Part shown: positions 8,917 to 19,742 of the stretch, in pieces
Layout: each line of letters opens with the position of its first letter
How positions within the stretch are numbered: position 1 is the stretch's first letter
Source of the DNA: Saccoglossus kowalevskii
Lineage: Eukaryota > Hemichordata > Enteropneusta > Harrimaniidae
Direction: 5' to 3'
DNA length: 21,994 nt
NCBI RefSeq assembly: GCF_000003605.2
Contig: NW_003155739.1
Coordinates: forward strand, 395,974-417,967
Notes under the pieces: generated by a model
Databases searched by the model: none
What the model was told of the DNA's origin: nothing
What the model saw: only the letters and a program-made list of their open reading frames with translations
Position numbers and translations under genes: made by a program

Positions 8917-11900
8917 CTATCTTCCTCTGCCTCGTCCCCTACCACGTCCACGTCCTCTGCCTCGACCTCTGGCTCTGCCTCTTCCAGCAGCTGTAATATA
9001 AATTAGATACACCAGTGTCAGTCTTCATACATAGTAGGAATTAAATTGTACCATGGTCAACATTTGGCACCATTTACAAAATGGTTGTGTACAGTCTGCT
9101 TCTCTTTATAAATTTGAAAATAGTCACACTGAATTTTTGGCAGAGAAAATATCTGTCACTCAAAGAGTTAAAACAAGTGCCAAATGTTATTTATTAGAGA
9201 TCCAGGTAAGGTTTAAATGTACGCAATTCAGTCTTTTTCACTTTCCAGGCTAACAGACATGTTACACTTGTGGCACACAGGCAATTAGAATGGTCTATTA
9301 TATATAGACATCTACACATGGACTGACCAAAACATCTCTGCTCAGAATTAGAAAAAACACATTTATTACCACTGGCATTTAATTTCACTATTTGATGTTT
9401 TGAGCAATATTACTTGGAAACGAAACAATGAGGTGTATTGTTGTAGTGATTTAATTCAGCTAATTTTACTTATGGTGAATTTAAAAAAAATTAAAAACCA
9501 GTAAATAATTAATGCATTTACAATACTTCAACTATACAGTGGGCAAACATTTACCTGCTTCCTTCTTCTTGGCCTTTGCCTTGGGTGTGTCATCAACCAA
9601 TAGTGTGTCTAGTGGTAAACTGTCTGGCAAAATAAAATATCTGATGTTGTTGCCACGTATACTGAGTGTATCAATCTGGACTGGATCTTTGTTTCTCACA
9701 GTCATCTTGACAGCTTTTAAATGTGTGTTCATGCTCACGTCTACACCTGAAATACAAAGGTATGCAAATAGTCAATAACTGACAATCAAAACAAAGTTCT
9801 AAAATAATAAACTCTTCAACTGCTATGTGGTAGTATCACATTATTATTGCTTAATATCAGATTTAGAGACGGACAATATATGTACACACAAGCGTATCAC
9901 GAATTTGAGATATTCCAAGCACACACAGCCAGACCGATCCTTGTAGTATCATGTTATTACCAATAAAACTTAATATCTGTATTTAAAGAAGAGAATCCAG
10001 AGTCTGAAAGAACTGTCATGCATTGCATGAAACACAATGAAGCATGGTGATATCACGATCTGATAATTCAGGTCTCTAGATTACTTGTGTTACATCGGTG
10101 GACAGACCTGTTATTGTACCGCGTACCAATGTCCCATTCTTCAGTTCAATTGTCACCGTTTCATGGCTCAGCTTCATTAAAAACCTGTCCAGAAATCAAC
10201 CATGTTGGAAAACAAATGCAAAGTTAAACACAAGTCATGCCATCTGCCAAAAAAACTGCTGGTTATGTGTTAGGTTGGCAAGTCTACATTATATGTTAAA
10301 GATTTCTGTTTATAACTAAAATGATTACCCACAATACATTTGCTTCTATTTTCTAGAGCAAATCAGAAATCCAAGTCACCACATTTGTTACTGGGCAGTG
10401 TTGTGAAAACAAGCCCATAATTAGTATGCATACATTTTGCAGCCTAACTGAAACCTTTTTAAGACCATATAAATTATTTCGTTACATGTAAGACGGAATA
10501 GGAATGACAGCTAGGCAAGACATTTAGTCACATAACTGACAGAACCAGCAGTAATTGTTGTTTAGAATAGTTTTGCTGCACTCAGAAATCCCCGGATGAA
10601 GTTAATGCAACATCATTCACAAACTGGATGTGATTACAAATCTAAAAGTTTCAAATTTGGCTTGTATGGTTTATGGTGTATTGTAATGAAAATGTTGAAG
10701 GGCTACCGAAAAATCTGCATCAGAATCTACTCATTCTTTTTTAATAATTGAGAACCAAGAATTCACTTTTTCATGTGTAGATTGCTCTAATAAAAGCCAC
10801 ATCTGTTGCATTGTACTATTTTAATAGAAGCCGCAGCTTGTTATGCAGATTTAACAGTATACATTCTTCGATAGTGCTATTAATTATTTATACAACATGG
10901 AATTACCATTGCCTTACAAACCACGGAACTGGAAACTCTTCTACCAATCAAGTTCTACTTGCTCTATTAGAGAATCACCATGGTAACATGGCAATAAGGA
11001 GATAATCTATATGCTGCCCCTTGGTAACTAAGAACCAAGTTAACCCACCGGGAGCAAGAAGACGAAAGTTTTGCATTTGTGGGGGGGGGGGGTAGGTTTA
11101 GTGCTTAGAAAATTGAATGAAAATGCATTATTTTATCTTGCTCAAGATTATTATAGCAATGGTAGTGAAACAGTGATGTAACTATCTTGGAGGAATTCCA
11201 AGTTGACTTTTTTTACTCAAATGCAGGTTGAAGAACAATTTTTTTTTGCTGGATATGCATTAGCAGTACCCTTAGGCTTAAACCTTGCCAGAACATATAC
11301 TATTATACTAATCTGCTTTTTAATGATCAGACATTCCTGCAACTAATCCACAGTAGCAGAGTTTGTATACAAATCAGTTATTCACTTCTTAATCAGTGAT
11401 TTGCAGTTTTTGTGGACGTTATGTATTTATTTATTTGAGCAGTGTACACCACCACCCCCGATTCAAGAAGGTTTGCAACAAATAAATACAGAACGTACAC
11501 CAAGTTTGCAGTGAACCTGTTCAAAATACAGCAAAATTAGGTCAAAAAATCTATCATTTCGTTAGTTAAATAGAATTATATAAGAAATATCAATGTATCA
11601 TCAAAACTTGAACAAAGATTTACAAACTGTTAGGTAGGAAACCCCCCAAGGAAACCATTCATGTTCACTGCATTTTGTAAACAATGGGAAATAGAAGTCC
11701 CCACAACCGCCGAAAGACGAGGGGGTTTTCATACACCATATTAACCTTGTTTAACAAAATGCAGCATGATTGATATTAACAAATGAAAAAAATACGCGGC
11801 GATTTGATCAATTTAACACAAAGCATTTGTGGGAAGGGGTTTACGTAAATTGTTGACGGACGGTGGAGTAAATGAAGCCATCATCCATAGATCCTGGACA

Positions 11901-12023
11901 GTTACTTGAAAATACTCGTCTCAGTTTTCAATATTCCCAGTTAAAACCATCTCAGCAACAATACTCGTTATACCAACAATGATATGAATCATCAAAACCG
12001 AAAACTTACCGCACGAGCTTCAT
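8917..12023 (-). CDS. SNRPD1: Small nuclear ribonucleoprotein Sm D1, complete, four coding exons
   Basis: Sm D1 is one of seven Sm proteins forming the ring on the Sm site of U1, U2, U4 and U5 snRNAs in spliceosomal snRNPs. Exons on the - strand are 12010-12023, 10108-10184, 9555-9746 and 8917-8990. All introns are GT..AG (1,825, 361 and 564 bases; phases 2, 1, 1), and the frame joins to 118 residues plus TAG; human has 119. It starts [20 protein letters not shown]. The Sm1 motif is about residues 13-45 (with DVSMNTHL at 33-40). Sm2 is about 59-81, including the RNA-contacting R61-G62-N63 and [19 protein letters not shown] basic linker (KAKAKKKEA) leads to a Gly-Arg tail (95-118), the kind that PRMT5 dimethylates for SMN binding. 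The tail has one Ala interruption (GRARGR). The near identity to human over the Sm fold makes this a secure call. Confidence 0.97.
10185..12009 (-). other. SNRPD1 intron 1
   Basis: Donor gtaagt after 14 coding bases, acceptor tttctggacag. It contains a run of 12 Gs on the + strand (11081-11092). I see no nested gene; the open frames in it are short and without recognisable content. Confidence 0.85.
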
Positions 12024-12734
12024 GATGATGGTGGATTTTTGTAGGTATCTCCAAAATCCACGCCAAAACAACGTACAGCAAACGCCAAGCCTCGTTATGA
12101 ATGTGTCAAAGGTTAAAACGGCGAACCCTGACGTTGGTGGCGCATTTTATGAGAACGCATAGAAACGTCAATAAAAAACGAAATAGGGTCAGGCACAGTT
12201 CAATTATTGTGTAATCACTTAGTTTACACCTTAATTTTTCAAATTACTTAATGAATATAAAACAATTTTTCCCATCAGGTGTATTACACGGGTACAGATA
12301 TGTTGTGTTTATCTGAATGACAGCTGGGTCACAGAGTAAATCATCAGAGATTATCAAACATTATCAAACATTCTCAAACGCAAATTAGCAATAACACTCA
12401 CCATTGACAAATTGAAATTACTATGCAAATGTATTCGCTGCAGACTGTGAGTGGTTAATTCGACAATAACAAAAGTCTCATTCTGGATCTCACTGGCCAG
12501 ATTGGATAGTTTACAGCGTGATATGTACAGCATTGTGACTTCAGGCATCTTATGTGCTACAGATGCATGTTCATCACAATACCATCTTTAACAGGTTAAT
12601 CTAATTCATAGCCAGCATTCAACCAGCTTGGAATAGATCAGATTGAAACCCTGGGAATAAGTATGCAATTTTAGCATACTCCATATGATACAGAGTTTCA
12701 TTCCACTTTGTCGATCATCAAATGGAAGACAATT
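12024..12734. other. SNRPD1 upstream region and CFAP263 3' flank
   Basis: Holds the 5' UTR and promoter of SNRPD1 on the - strand; no clear TATA box is seen. A 10-base unit ttatcaaaca is repeated at 12351-12360 and 12361-12370, with a third variant copy at 12371-12380. A 64-codon - strand frame at 12354-12548 is not recognised and has no support as a gene. Confidence 0.5.
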
Positions 12735-12750
12735 GATAATTTAAAACAAA

Positions 12751-12756
12751 TTTATT
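12751..12756 (-). terminator. Poly(A) signal candidate for CFAP263
   Basis: AATAAA on the - strand, about 220 bases past the CFAP263 stop at 12973-12975. It implies cleavage near 12735 and a short 3' UTR. Confidence 0.5.
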
Positions 12757-12972
12757 TGTTGACACAAATTTACTTTTGAAAAATATTTACAAAGAAAACA
12801 GAAATAAAGTACAGAGTTTTTTTTTTTGAAGAATAGCATTTATACATAACACATACATATGGTTATTAATATAGCTTTGACAATGGCAATGAACTCCCAG
12901 TACTCATTTAGTGGGAGGAAACTGCAATATCTATCACCCAGTTATTTACAATATCTACAGACATATGGCGAT

Positions 12973-15900
12973 TTAGTTGACGGTTTCCATACCCCATGGG
13001 TTGTGTTGTTGACTGGCTAATTTCAGCTGGTACCAAGTTTTTCTGTGAGTATTTAAAGCCATCTAGAGACAAAGTAGAAAAAAAAAAATATTGTTAAAGT
13101 GTTTCACAAAACTTCGCTATAGGGGGTCTAATCATAACCATGGACTTTTCAATGAATTGCATAACCAATATCTAAAACAAACACGATTAGGATTAATTAC
13201 AGCGAAAACATCATAGTAGATACAATCAAAGTGTATTCTTCTTTACAATAATTTCTCTCACAATTTTGATCATAGCTCGTGAAAATTGCTCAAGATTTGC
13301 CACATAATCATTACTTTTACGGAAATAATAATAAAGTGGACAACAGTTTACTTCCTTTCATCTGCAAATTATGAAAATAGTTTCTAACTGGTTTAACCTG
13401 GTCGTTCCAGAAATAGATCAGTGAGTACCGGGTAGGTCAATGCTATTAGAGACCACAGCTTTCTGTTTTGGGTGCAGGATTAAACTAGTATGGTAGTGTA
13501 AATCCACTATACCTCAGCAATTTCAACTTTCCTTTCCCAGCTTTTGACAGTCTTATTCAATTCATATAAATCTGCCTTCTCTCTCACGTATTCTACTACC
13601 TCTGGCACTTTGTAATCATCCAGCTGTTGTCGTAGTTTTCGATTTAATTTCTCGGCTGTGGCCCTTTCCTATAAACAGAAAAAAACAATTATCCCAGTGT
13701 TTTGATTCATACATGGGCTACCATAGTTTCTCTATTAGTAGCACATACGCTAATGAAAATGACAGAAATAGATTAGGTTGCCTTATATTACACGTCATGG
13801 AAATTCAGGTTTCATTTACCAACCATGAAAATGCATCAGAGCATGTCGCTTGCGTTGTTGTGTTTGATTTCATTGACAGTGAATACAATGTACATTTAAA
13901 CAGCGGCAATCCTGTATAATGGTGAGACAACAATCAGGTTATTGAATCTTGGCTGGGGAAGATGGAGCACAAATGAAAAATACATACCACTTCCACTTGT
14001 TCTGTTTCAGCATCTATTCTATATAGTAAATCATTCCGAGATGAAATCTCAGATTTGAGTCGATCAGATTCCATTGTTAAAGTATGTAGTTTTTTCTGTG
14101 GAGATAAAAAGACTTTTTACAAGGTACTCATTGCTGTCAAGGCACAGTTCAACTTACCGGTAGGGTGTTTATGATCATCAATCAATAATCAACGTTTATA
14201 CTAAAGTGTGTATAAATGTGTAACCAAATTGAAATAGAAATAACATACTCCATGGATGAAATTCGAACTCGGCTACTGTGAAATACTTTAATTTGGCTGA
14301 AAAAACTTTTTGGGTGTTTTGTGTGGATTTTATTTTCACTGATTTTTGAAAAGTTGAATGTAAAATATAGGAAAAACAGTATATTCGCTAGATTTTATTT
14401 TCACTGAATCATTCCTTCAGCAAAAATAGTGAAAATTAATTCCAAGGGAAAGTAAAGTATTTTACAGTACTTACCTTATATGTATTTAGCACTTGTAATG
14501 TATTGCCAGCCATTAACTTCAATCTCAGTAGATCCTGGTTTCTTTCATCTATTTTTTCTAAATATTGACTGTTCTCAATCTTCAATTGTTGGAAATCAAC
14601 TTCATGTAGCACCTCACCCATTTCTTCTTTCTGTTGAAAACAACAGTCACATTTAATTAGTGGACAGCTATGATTGTTTAATACTGTGAGTTAGACTATG
14701 ATTTATCATAAATTAAAAATGTCCTGTACACGCAACAGTATTCGTTAGATAAAAAATCTAAAATCGCTAAAAACCAGTGCACATGATGCGTATTAGAGAA
14801 TTTCATTGCTTCATCTAACAAATACGCTGACGTGTACTACAGGTATAGCATTTTCAGTTCATGATGAATAATAGCCTAATGTAGTCATTAATATACAATA
14901 TTAAACAACAATATTAAAAGAGTTACATGTTCTTGTCCATATTGTATCTTTACTGTGTACGAAAAATTACCCCAACCAGTACTATTGCAATATAGCTCAC
15001 CATTTTGCAAACAAAATAGCAATATTGACAGTTCAAATGTAACAGTGTGCAATGGGGAAAAGTGATATCAATAATGTTACACTGCTGGTTGGGTTTGATT
15101 TTTGTCCACAGTAAGTAACAAGTTTAAATTGTCATGTTGTAAAGCACAACTAGGTTGTTTCAAGATTGAGTATATCCAGCAGCATCACCTGGTGATGGTT
15201 GCCATGCCAATGGAGTGAATGGCTTTATGCAAGTGAGTCAACAGTAGCATTATATGCTTGCAAAACCCATGTATGCTACGCATGTGGAAAGTCACCCATT
15301 CACATTCAGCATGGCTACTATCAAGCAGTCAGGTTTCAAGAGTCAAGCAACACCAACAATGCATTCAGCAGAACCGAACATGGTGATGTCATAACACTCA
15401 CAGCTAGATGACAACAACTTATAGACAACATTTGTTTATTAATATCTCAAATACTATATTAGTAATAGTTAACATGTTTACCTGTTTTAATTGTAGTTGT
15501 AGCTTCTTCTTTTGAACTTTCAATGTTGAATTCTTAAGTCTCAATTTTTCAATCAATGTGTCCCTTTGTCTTAATTTGTCCTCAAAATACCTGGACACTT
15601 TTTCGGACACAACCTTGCCCGTCCTTGGATTGGATGCGCCCTTGACAATGTCTCGTTCAAATTCATAATATGCTTTTTTAATCTCAGCAAATCTCATGTC
15701 AGCTTCTTCCATAATTGCCTGGAGAAAAATATAGATTTTAAACCTATAATTCTATTATTAGTATCACTCACAATCTAAGAATATAGCAGATTAAGTTAAG
15801 CAGAGATATTCTAAATTATACCACTATACACTTCATCACACTGACTGCTGACGCTGTGTTTTCCCTTTTTTTTTCGCTTTCAGCTTTCAGCAGGCAATGT

Positions 15901-18664
15901 CTTGGAGGAGGGGAGTGAAACATACAGTAGAACATACATTTATTTTGAAATACCTTGTGAAATTCAAACACCATTACATATGTCAACCAACATTTTTGGA
16001 GAACAATTCACAGCTTAATAACTGTGAAAAAAGATCAAATAATCCGTACCCTATACGTGTCCAATACTTTTTCAGAATCTTCTTTCAACTTTTCAATTTC
16101 CTCTCGGAGTTCTTCTATTTCTCTTTGAGCTATGTCACATTTCTGTTCAGCTGTTAGTTTCAAGTGTTTGTCCACACCGCCACCTTTAGATTTGGATCTT
16201 TTTCTCATTATCCGAGTATCTTGAACTGAGACACTTGGTGTTGGTGCAGCTGATGGTGTGAGCATCATGTTGGGCTCCACTCGCTTGAGAAACTTTTCAA
16301 ACATACTGGTTTCATTGTCCAATACAAAGTTCTGAGATCTGTAAACAGAAGGATTATTAAAGGAAAATGTACTGGTAACATCAGACATTTGGCTCCAATA
16401 AACTTTTGGGGTCCACCTAAACGAGAACCCAATGTCAGGGCCGTTATTTCAGTTTGGCTGAACTTCTGACCATGTTCGGCCACACGCATATAAAACACAA
16501 AAGATAATCTCCTGTTCATTGGTACAGGTACCACCGGTATATGTGATTACATCTACATATTGGGGTCAATCATTTCAAATCCATTTCTGTGCGTTGTTCT
16601 ATTATTATATAATTAAGCAATAACCCCCCGCCGAAGGTGGTATTACCACAAGATATTGCACAATTCATGACATATATGCTTGAGCCACAGCGAATAAAAC
16701 AGCATAAACACAAAAATTAGCAAAAGAAAAGATGACCTTCCTAACATTTAACTGACTACGTCAATGCCATTTGAAGTACAGAGACGTGTATAATTTGAAT
16801 CATTAAAACAACGAATTGTCCATGTTTTCATTCCGGTTTTTGTACAATTTGGACATTGAAAGTACAGTTGTGTACGGTGACCGACACGGCGGCCTCAGAC
16901 CCAAGATCTGACCTGGATACATCTTTGGTATAACCAAGGTTTTGTGACAGAATGCCTGACAAGTTTTGTTGTTGTTCCAAAGTAAGTTTGTTAGTGTAAG
17001 ATCGGATGCTTGCATCATTTTTGTGACACATACATGATATGCCTTGTCTCAACTCTGGCCGAATGAAGGACTTCGCACACCGTCGCTCTAATACAGTGGT
17101 TGGTGTACACTCGGGACAAATCTGCAGCTTTTGAAATTACTCTCATCATCTTCCCTAATTTATTCACCCCAGTGGAAAATTACAATACCATATATAGCCG
17201 TCAAATTCTGAGCTATGCCGTGGTCTTTGAAACAGATGGCAATTACTTTGGTGCAATTTTATCTGCTAGAATTTTAATGCCGCTACGGGACACTGGTTGC
17301 TATTGGTAGCATACATCACAACACGGAGGACAAGACATGTTTTACCAGAACATACAGCGTTCTGGTGGTCAACGATCACCCAACAACCGACCCTCACAAC
17401 TTGGATCTCGCCATTAACAAAAAGCAATATTATGGTTATATACAATATTTCAGATGTTTTTAATTCGGTAATTTTTTCAATATTTTTCCAAAATTCAACC
17501 ACTATATTTTCCTAAAAATCAAATACTGTTTTATGTATTCCCGCATCAAAGCTGTAGTCAATTCATGTTCCGGGGCCACTTTGTTTAGCTTAACTGTGCA
17601 TTATCAGCCAATATACCATTAATTGCATACTGTAGAATTCTTTATTTTTGCTTGGAATTTATTTTCGCTATTTTCGCTGAAGGGATGATTCCGTGAAAAT
17701 AAAATCCAGCGAATATACTTTTTTTCCTATATTTCACATTCAACTCATCAAAAGTCAGTGAAAATAAATTCCATAAAGAACGCCCAAAAAGCCTTTTCAA
17801 CGAAAATTAATTCCAGCGAAAATAAAGTATTCCACAGTATGCAATTTTTTTGTTTTGACCAATCAAATCGATGGATTAACACCATCAATAAACTGGTATA
17901 ATATAATTTGCATTAGCTTTTTCCAAATGTTGGGGAGCGCATACAGTGGAAGCATGATTTTGTGCCCGCTTCTGAGTTTGATGTTCTGTACAAAATTTTC
18001 GGGCATTAAAAACTATCACAGAAAAAAATTAACAGCAACAACAAGTGATACTTTTTTTTAAATACTTTACTGGCAGTTTAAACTACTAGTGTAGGGTCTG
18101 TCACACTGTCTTAGTGTCAACTTCACGCGACTAAAATCCCTAGTTCTAGTCACGTCTTCTAGTAACCGTGTTCTAGTGAGGGACGGTGTTCTATTATATT
18201 ACTCTCACATATACAAACTGTACTAGTAATCTGTGAAACAGTGGTGGGGTTAGCAGTATATAGTATACCACTACACAGTACCGTAGTGACCAAGCGTCTC
18301 CGTTGATTACGCTCCCGCCTGTATTTCACCATGGACGATGGGCATAAATCTTCTTAAAACCCGGGCATGTCAATATGTTATTAGAAAAAATGCTCCAAAA
18401 TAAACTATTGCATGGGAATCAAGTGTTCAGTCATTGAATCAGTGCTATATTTTGTCCGTGCATGTCATTTGGTCTATCACCAATGCCATTAAGATAACCC
18501 GGAGCATATTGCAGACAACGCATGTCAAATTAAAATTATAACGCTCTAACAACTAACCTACACTCGAGAACAAGATTCTGAAGTTGTTCATCTGTCAAAT
18601 CCGCCAAGGGATCTTCTTGTTGTTCTTGGACCGAAGTTGCGTCCAAGCTCTCGGAGTCCGCCAT
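12973..18664 (-). CDS. CFAP263: Cilia and flagella associated protein 263 (CCDC113), complete, seven exons
   Basis: A coiled-coil axonemal protein; in ciliates and mammals it is placed near the base of radial spoke 3 and the nexin-dynein regulatory complex, with CCDC96, and also at centriolar satellites (established knowledge). Exons on the - strand: 18558-18664, 16050-16338, 15482-15718, 14475-14630, 13988-14095, 13513-13668, 12973-13062. All junctions are GT..AG and the frame joins to 380 residues; human CCDC113 has 377. Start: MADSESLDATSV after acATGG, a good Kozak context. Residues 1-36 are acidic; 37-100 hold a Ser/Lys-rich linker (RKRSKSKGGG); 97-351 are mostly heptad-like coiled coil. 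Strong family blocks: LRLKNSTLKVQKKKLQLQLK, VDFQQLKIENSQYL, GNTLQVLNTYK, then WERKVEIAE before the last exon (MALNTHRKTWYQLKLASQQ). Exons 3-7 are all phase 0. The gene lies upstream of SNRPD1 on the same strand. Confidence 0.96.
14276..14467 (+). mobile_element. TA-flanked inverted-repeat element (MITE-like), copy 1, in CFAP263 intron 4
   Basis: 192 bases beginning ctgtgaaatactttaatt and ending agtaaagtattttacag, flanked by TA on both sides (14274-14275 and 14468-14469). The ends are imperfect inverted repeats. Inner landmarks are ggattttattttcactga, gttgaatgtaaaatatagga, attcgct and gaaaattaattcca. It is the reverse-orientation relative of 17630-17837. TA flanks plus inverted ends suggest a Tc1/mariner-type non-autonomous element (inference). 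Its right end lies 8 bases into the intron from the exon 4 donor. Confidence 0.8.
16828..17136 (-). CDS. Unidentified protein-like reading frame nested in CFAP263 intron 1
   Basis: 102 codons are open on the - strand between TAA (17137-17139) and TGA (16828-16830). I do not recognise the product. What can be seen: a Cys-rich N-terminal part with CPEC, then RRC, then CMCH (spacing C-x2-C-x10-C-x15-C-x-C-H), which could bind zinc; then a hydrophilic, helix-like stretch LTLEQQQNLSGILSQNLGYT; then a C-terminal VTVHNCTFNVQIVQKPE. Base composition is less AT-rich than the surrounding intron. There is no ATG early in the frame, so if real it is a terminal exon; an acceptor-like ctgcag sits just inside the open region (about 17121-17126). 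It may be an exon of a nested gene, a transposable-element gene remnant, or an alternative 3' end. Coding status is inferred from composition only. Confidence 0.35.
   Translation of the reverse strand, partial: FQKLQICPECTPTTVLERRCAKSFIRPELRQGISCMCHKNDASIRSYTNKLTLEQQQNLSGILSQNLGYTKDVSRSDLGSEAAVSVTVHNCTFNVQIVQKPE
17276..17429 (-). CDS. Possible second exon-like segment of the unidentified intronic frame
   Basis: A less AT-rich - strand stretch encoding IQVVRVGCWVIVDHQNAV, then CSGKTCLVLRVVMYATNSNQ and CPVAALKF before TAG. An AG acceptor-like site precedes ATCCAAGTT (near 17403), and a GTAGCG donor-like site follows CAGTGTCCC (near 17287). If both are used, the phase is 0 on both sides and the frame would pass into the 16828-17136 segment. 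This is a weak inference; the segment alone is not recognised. Confidence 0.22.
17630..17837 (-). mobile_element. TA-flanked inverted-repeat element (MITE-like), copy 2, in CFAP263 intron 1
   Basis: 208 bases beginning ctgtagaattctttattt and ending aataaagtattccacag, flanked by TA at 17628-17629 and 17838-17839. The ends match as inverted repeats over about 28 bases with few mismatches. The inner sequence is the reverse complement of copy 1 (tcctatatttcacattcaac against gttgaatgtaaaatatagga). The outer flanks attgcata and tatgcaat are also inverted to each other, which is unusual and may be chance or an extension of the inverted ends. Confidence 0.82.
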
Positions 18665-18677
18665 GTTTGATTTTGTG

Positions 18678-18683
18678 GTTGCC
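18678..18683 (-). promoter_or_regulatory. Half-site resembling an RFX X-box, upstream of CFAP263
   Basis: GGCAAC on the - strand (gttgcc on +), 14 bases upstream of the CFAP263 ATG. Ciliary genes are often driven by RFX factors through GTTGCC..GGCAAC sites. Only one half is clear here, and the other half does not match, so this is a weak candidate. Confidence 0.2.
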
Positions 18684-19588
18684 AAGCCTCACATCCGGGT
18701 ATTGCAAAACATAACAGTATGTTGTATTGTGGGTAATGTTAGGTCGGAGTTCAATATCGAGCACTCAGTCGGCGCAACGGACATTTGAATTTTTATTAGT
18801 AAATATTTTATTCATATATGCCCGACGACTGTTTTGTATTCATAGTATTTTAAATTTATTTACATTAATCAGTCACCATGTGCATTTTCATTTCTGTTTT
18901 GCTGATAAAAGAGTGGGTATATATCACACTCAGTCGTTGAAAAAAATCCGAATTAATCGATCACTAAACTGACTTTTTTTTTCAGATTTTTCATCACTAC
19001 TTGTAATTGGCACAGCCGCTGATCGATTTATTTGAGTGTTCGAGTTACGGCTGCCCTTTATTTCTTGAAACAATCATGCATGTAGCCGGGCATGTACCTT
19101 TTGTAAAGGGGAGTAGGTAACGCTATTCCAACACTACCTCCCCAGATGCAGTCAAAGGAGCTGCTCAAAGATGATTATTTTTTAAAAGCTTGGAAAAATT
19201 TTCTGTTGTGTGTAGAAGAAGATTTTGCATTTTTTTAGGGCAGGGGAATTTGTGTGCAATGATGAATGGGCTAGACAAATCCAAATCCAACAAGTTGAGA
19301 AAGCCGGAGGGCAGGTTGTGGACAGATAGCAATTTCACCATTTTAGCCCGAATTAGTCAGTCCAAATTTTTGAACCTGTAAAAAATGTATTTCGACATGA
19401 AAAGAATAATTATATAGTACACCATTCGTCGGCAAGCACCCACCTCCCGTCCCAGTGTTATACATGCGAATTACTGTGGCGAGGCCGGAGTGACTGTATT
19501 GTGTTTATTATGCATGCTGAATAGATGTGTAAGACTTTTCGTCCCAATGCTCGAAACGATAAAACGTCAAACGAAATGGTTATACATA
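18684..19588. other. Intergenic, upstream of CFAP263
   Basis: Promoter region of CFAP263 near its left end, then AT-rich DNA. The open frames on the + strand (18727-18972 and 19190-19381) have no recognisable content. Nothing further is seen. Confidence 0.5.
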
Positions 19589-19596
19589 AACTTTGG

Positions 19597-19742
19597 CAGT
19601 GGCGGATCCAGAGGGAAAGGGGCGCCCATGCCCCCCAAACACATGACGATTCATATCATCTGGATTACGCATAGCTTCTCTGTGATTTACGCTCCGTATA
19701 TCGCTTGGACCCCCCCCATACATTTTGCTGGATCCGCCACTG
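19597..19742 (+). mobile_element. Small hAT-type non-autonomous DNA transposon (MITE), intact ends
   Basis: 146 bases with perfect 15-base terminal inverted repeats: CAGTGGCGGATCCAG at 19597-19611 and its reverse complement CTGGATCCGCCACTG at 19728-19742. It is bounded by an exact 8-bp direct repeat AACTTTGG (19589-19596 and 19743-19750), the target duplication length typical of hAT elements; the CAGTG-type end also fits. Inside are a C-rich stretch and no coding capacity. A + strand open frame across it (19490-19807) is chance. Confidence 0.92.

Larger units (their letters stand above)
16339..18557 (-). other. CFAP263 intron 1
   Basis: 2,219 bases, donor gttagt, acceptor tctgtttacag, phase 2. 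It contains an unidentified protein-like frame (16828-17136), a possible second coding segment (17276-17429), a TA-flanked element (17630-17837) and a cluster of CTAGT pentamers (18086-18227). Confidence 0.9.

Noticed and set aside
11081-11092. Run of 12 Gs (and 11 Gs at 21017-21027) as a possible quadruplex
   Set aside because: Single homopolymer runs without the usual four spaced G-tracts; could also be slippage or sequencing length error.
13713-13919. 68-codon + frame in CFAP263 intron 5
   Set aside because: Antisense intronic frame without recognisable content.
15199-15411. 70-codon + frame in CFAP263 intron 3
   Set aside because: Antisense to the gene, no homology seen and no splice sites in support.
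16265-16534. 89-codon - frame overlapping the exon 2 acceptor of CFAP263
   Set aside because: It overlaps the true exon in another frame; the remaining part is intron and unrecognised.
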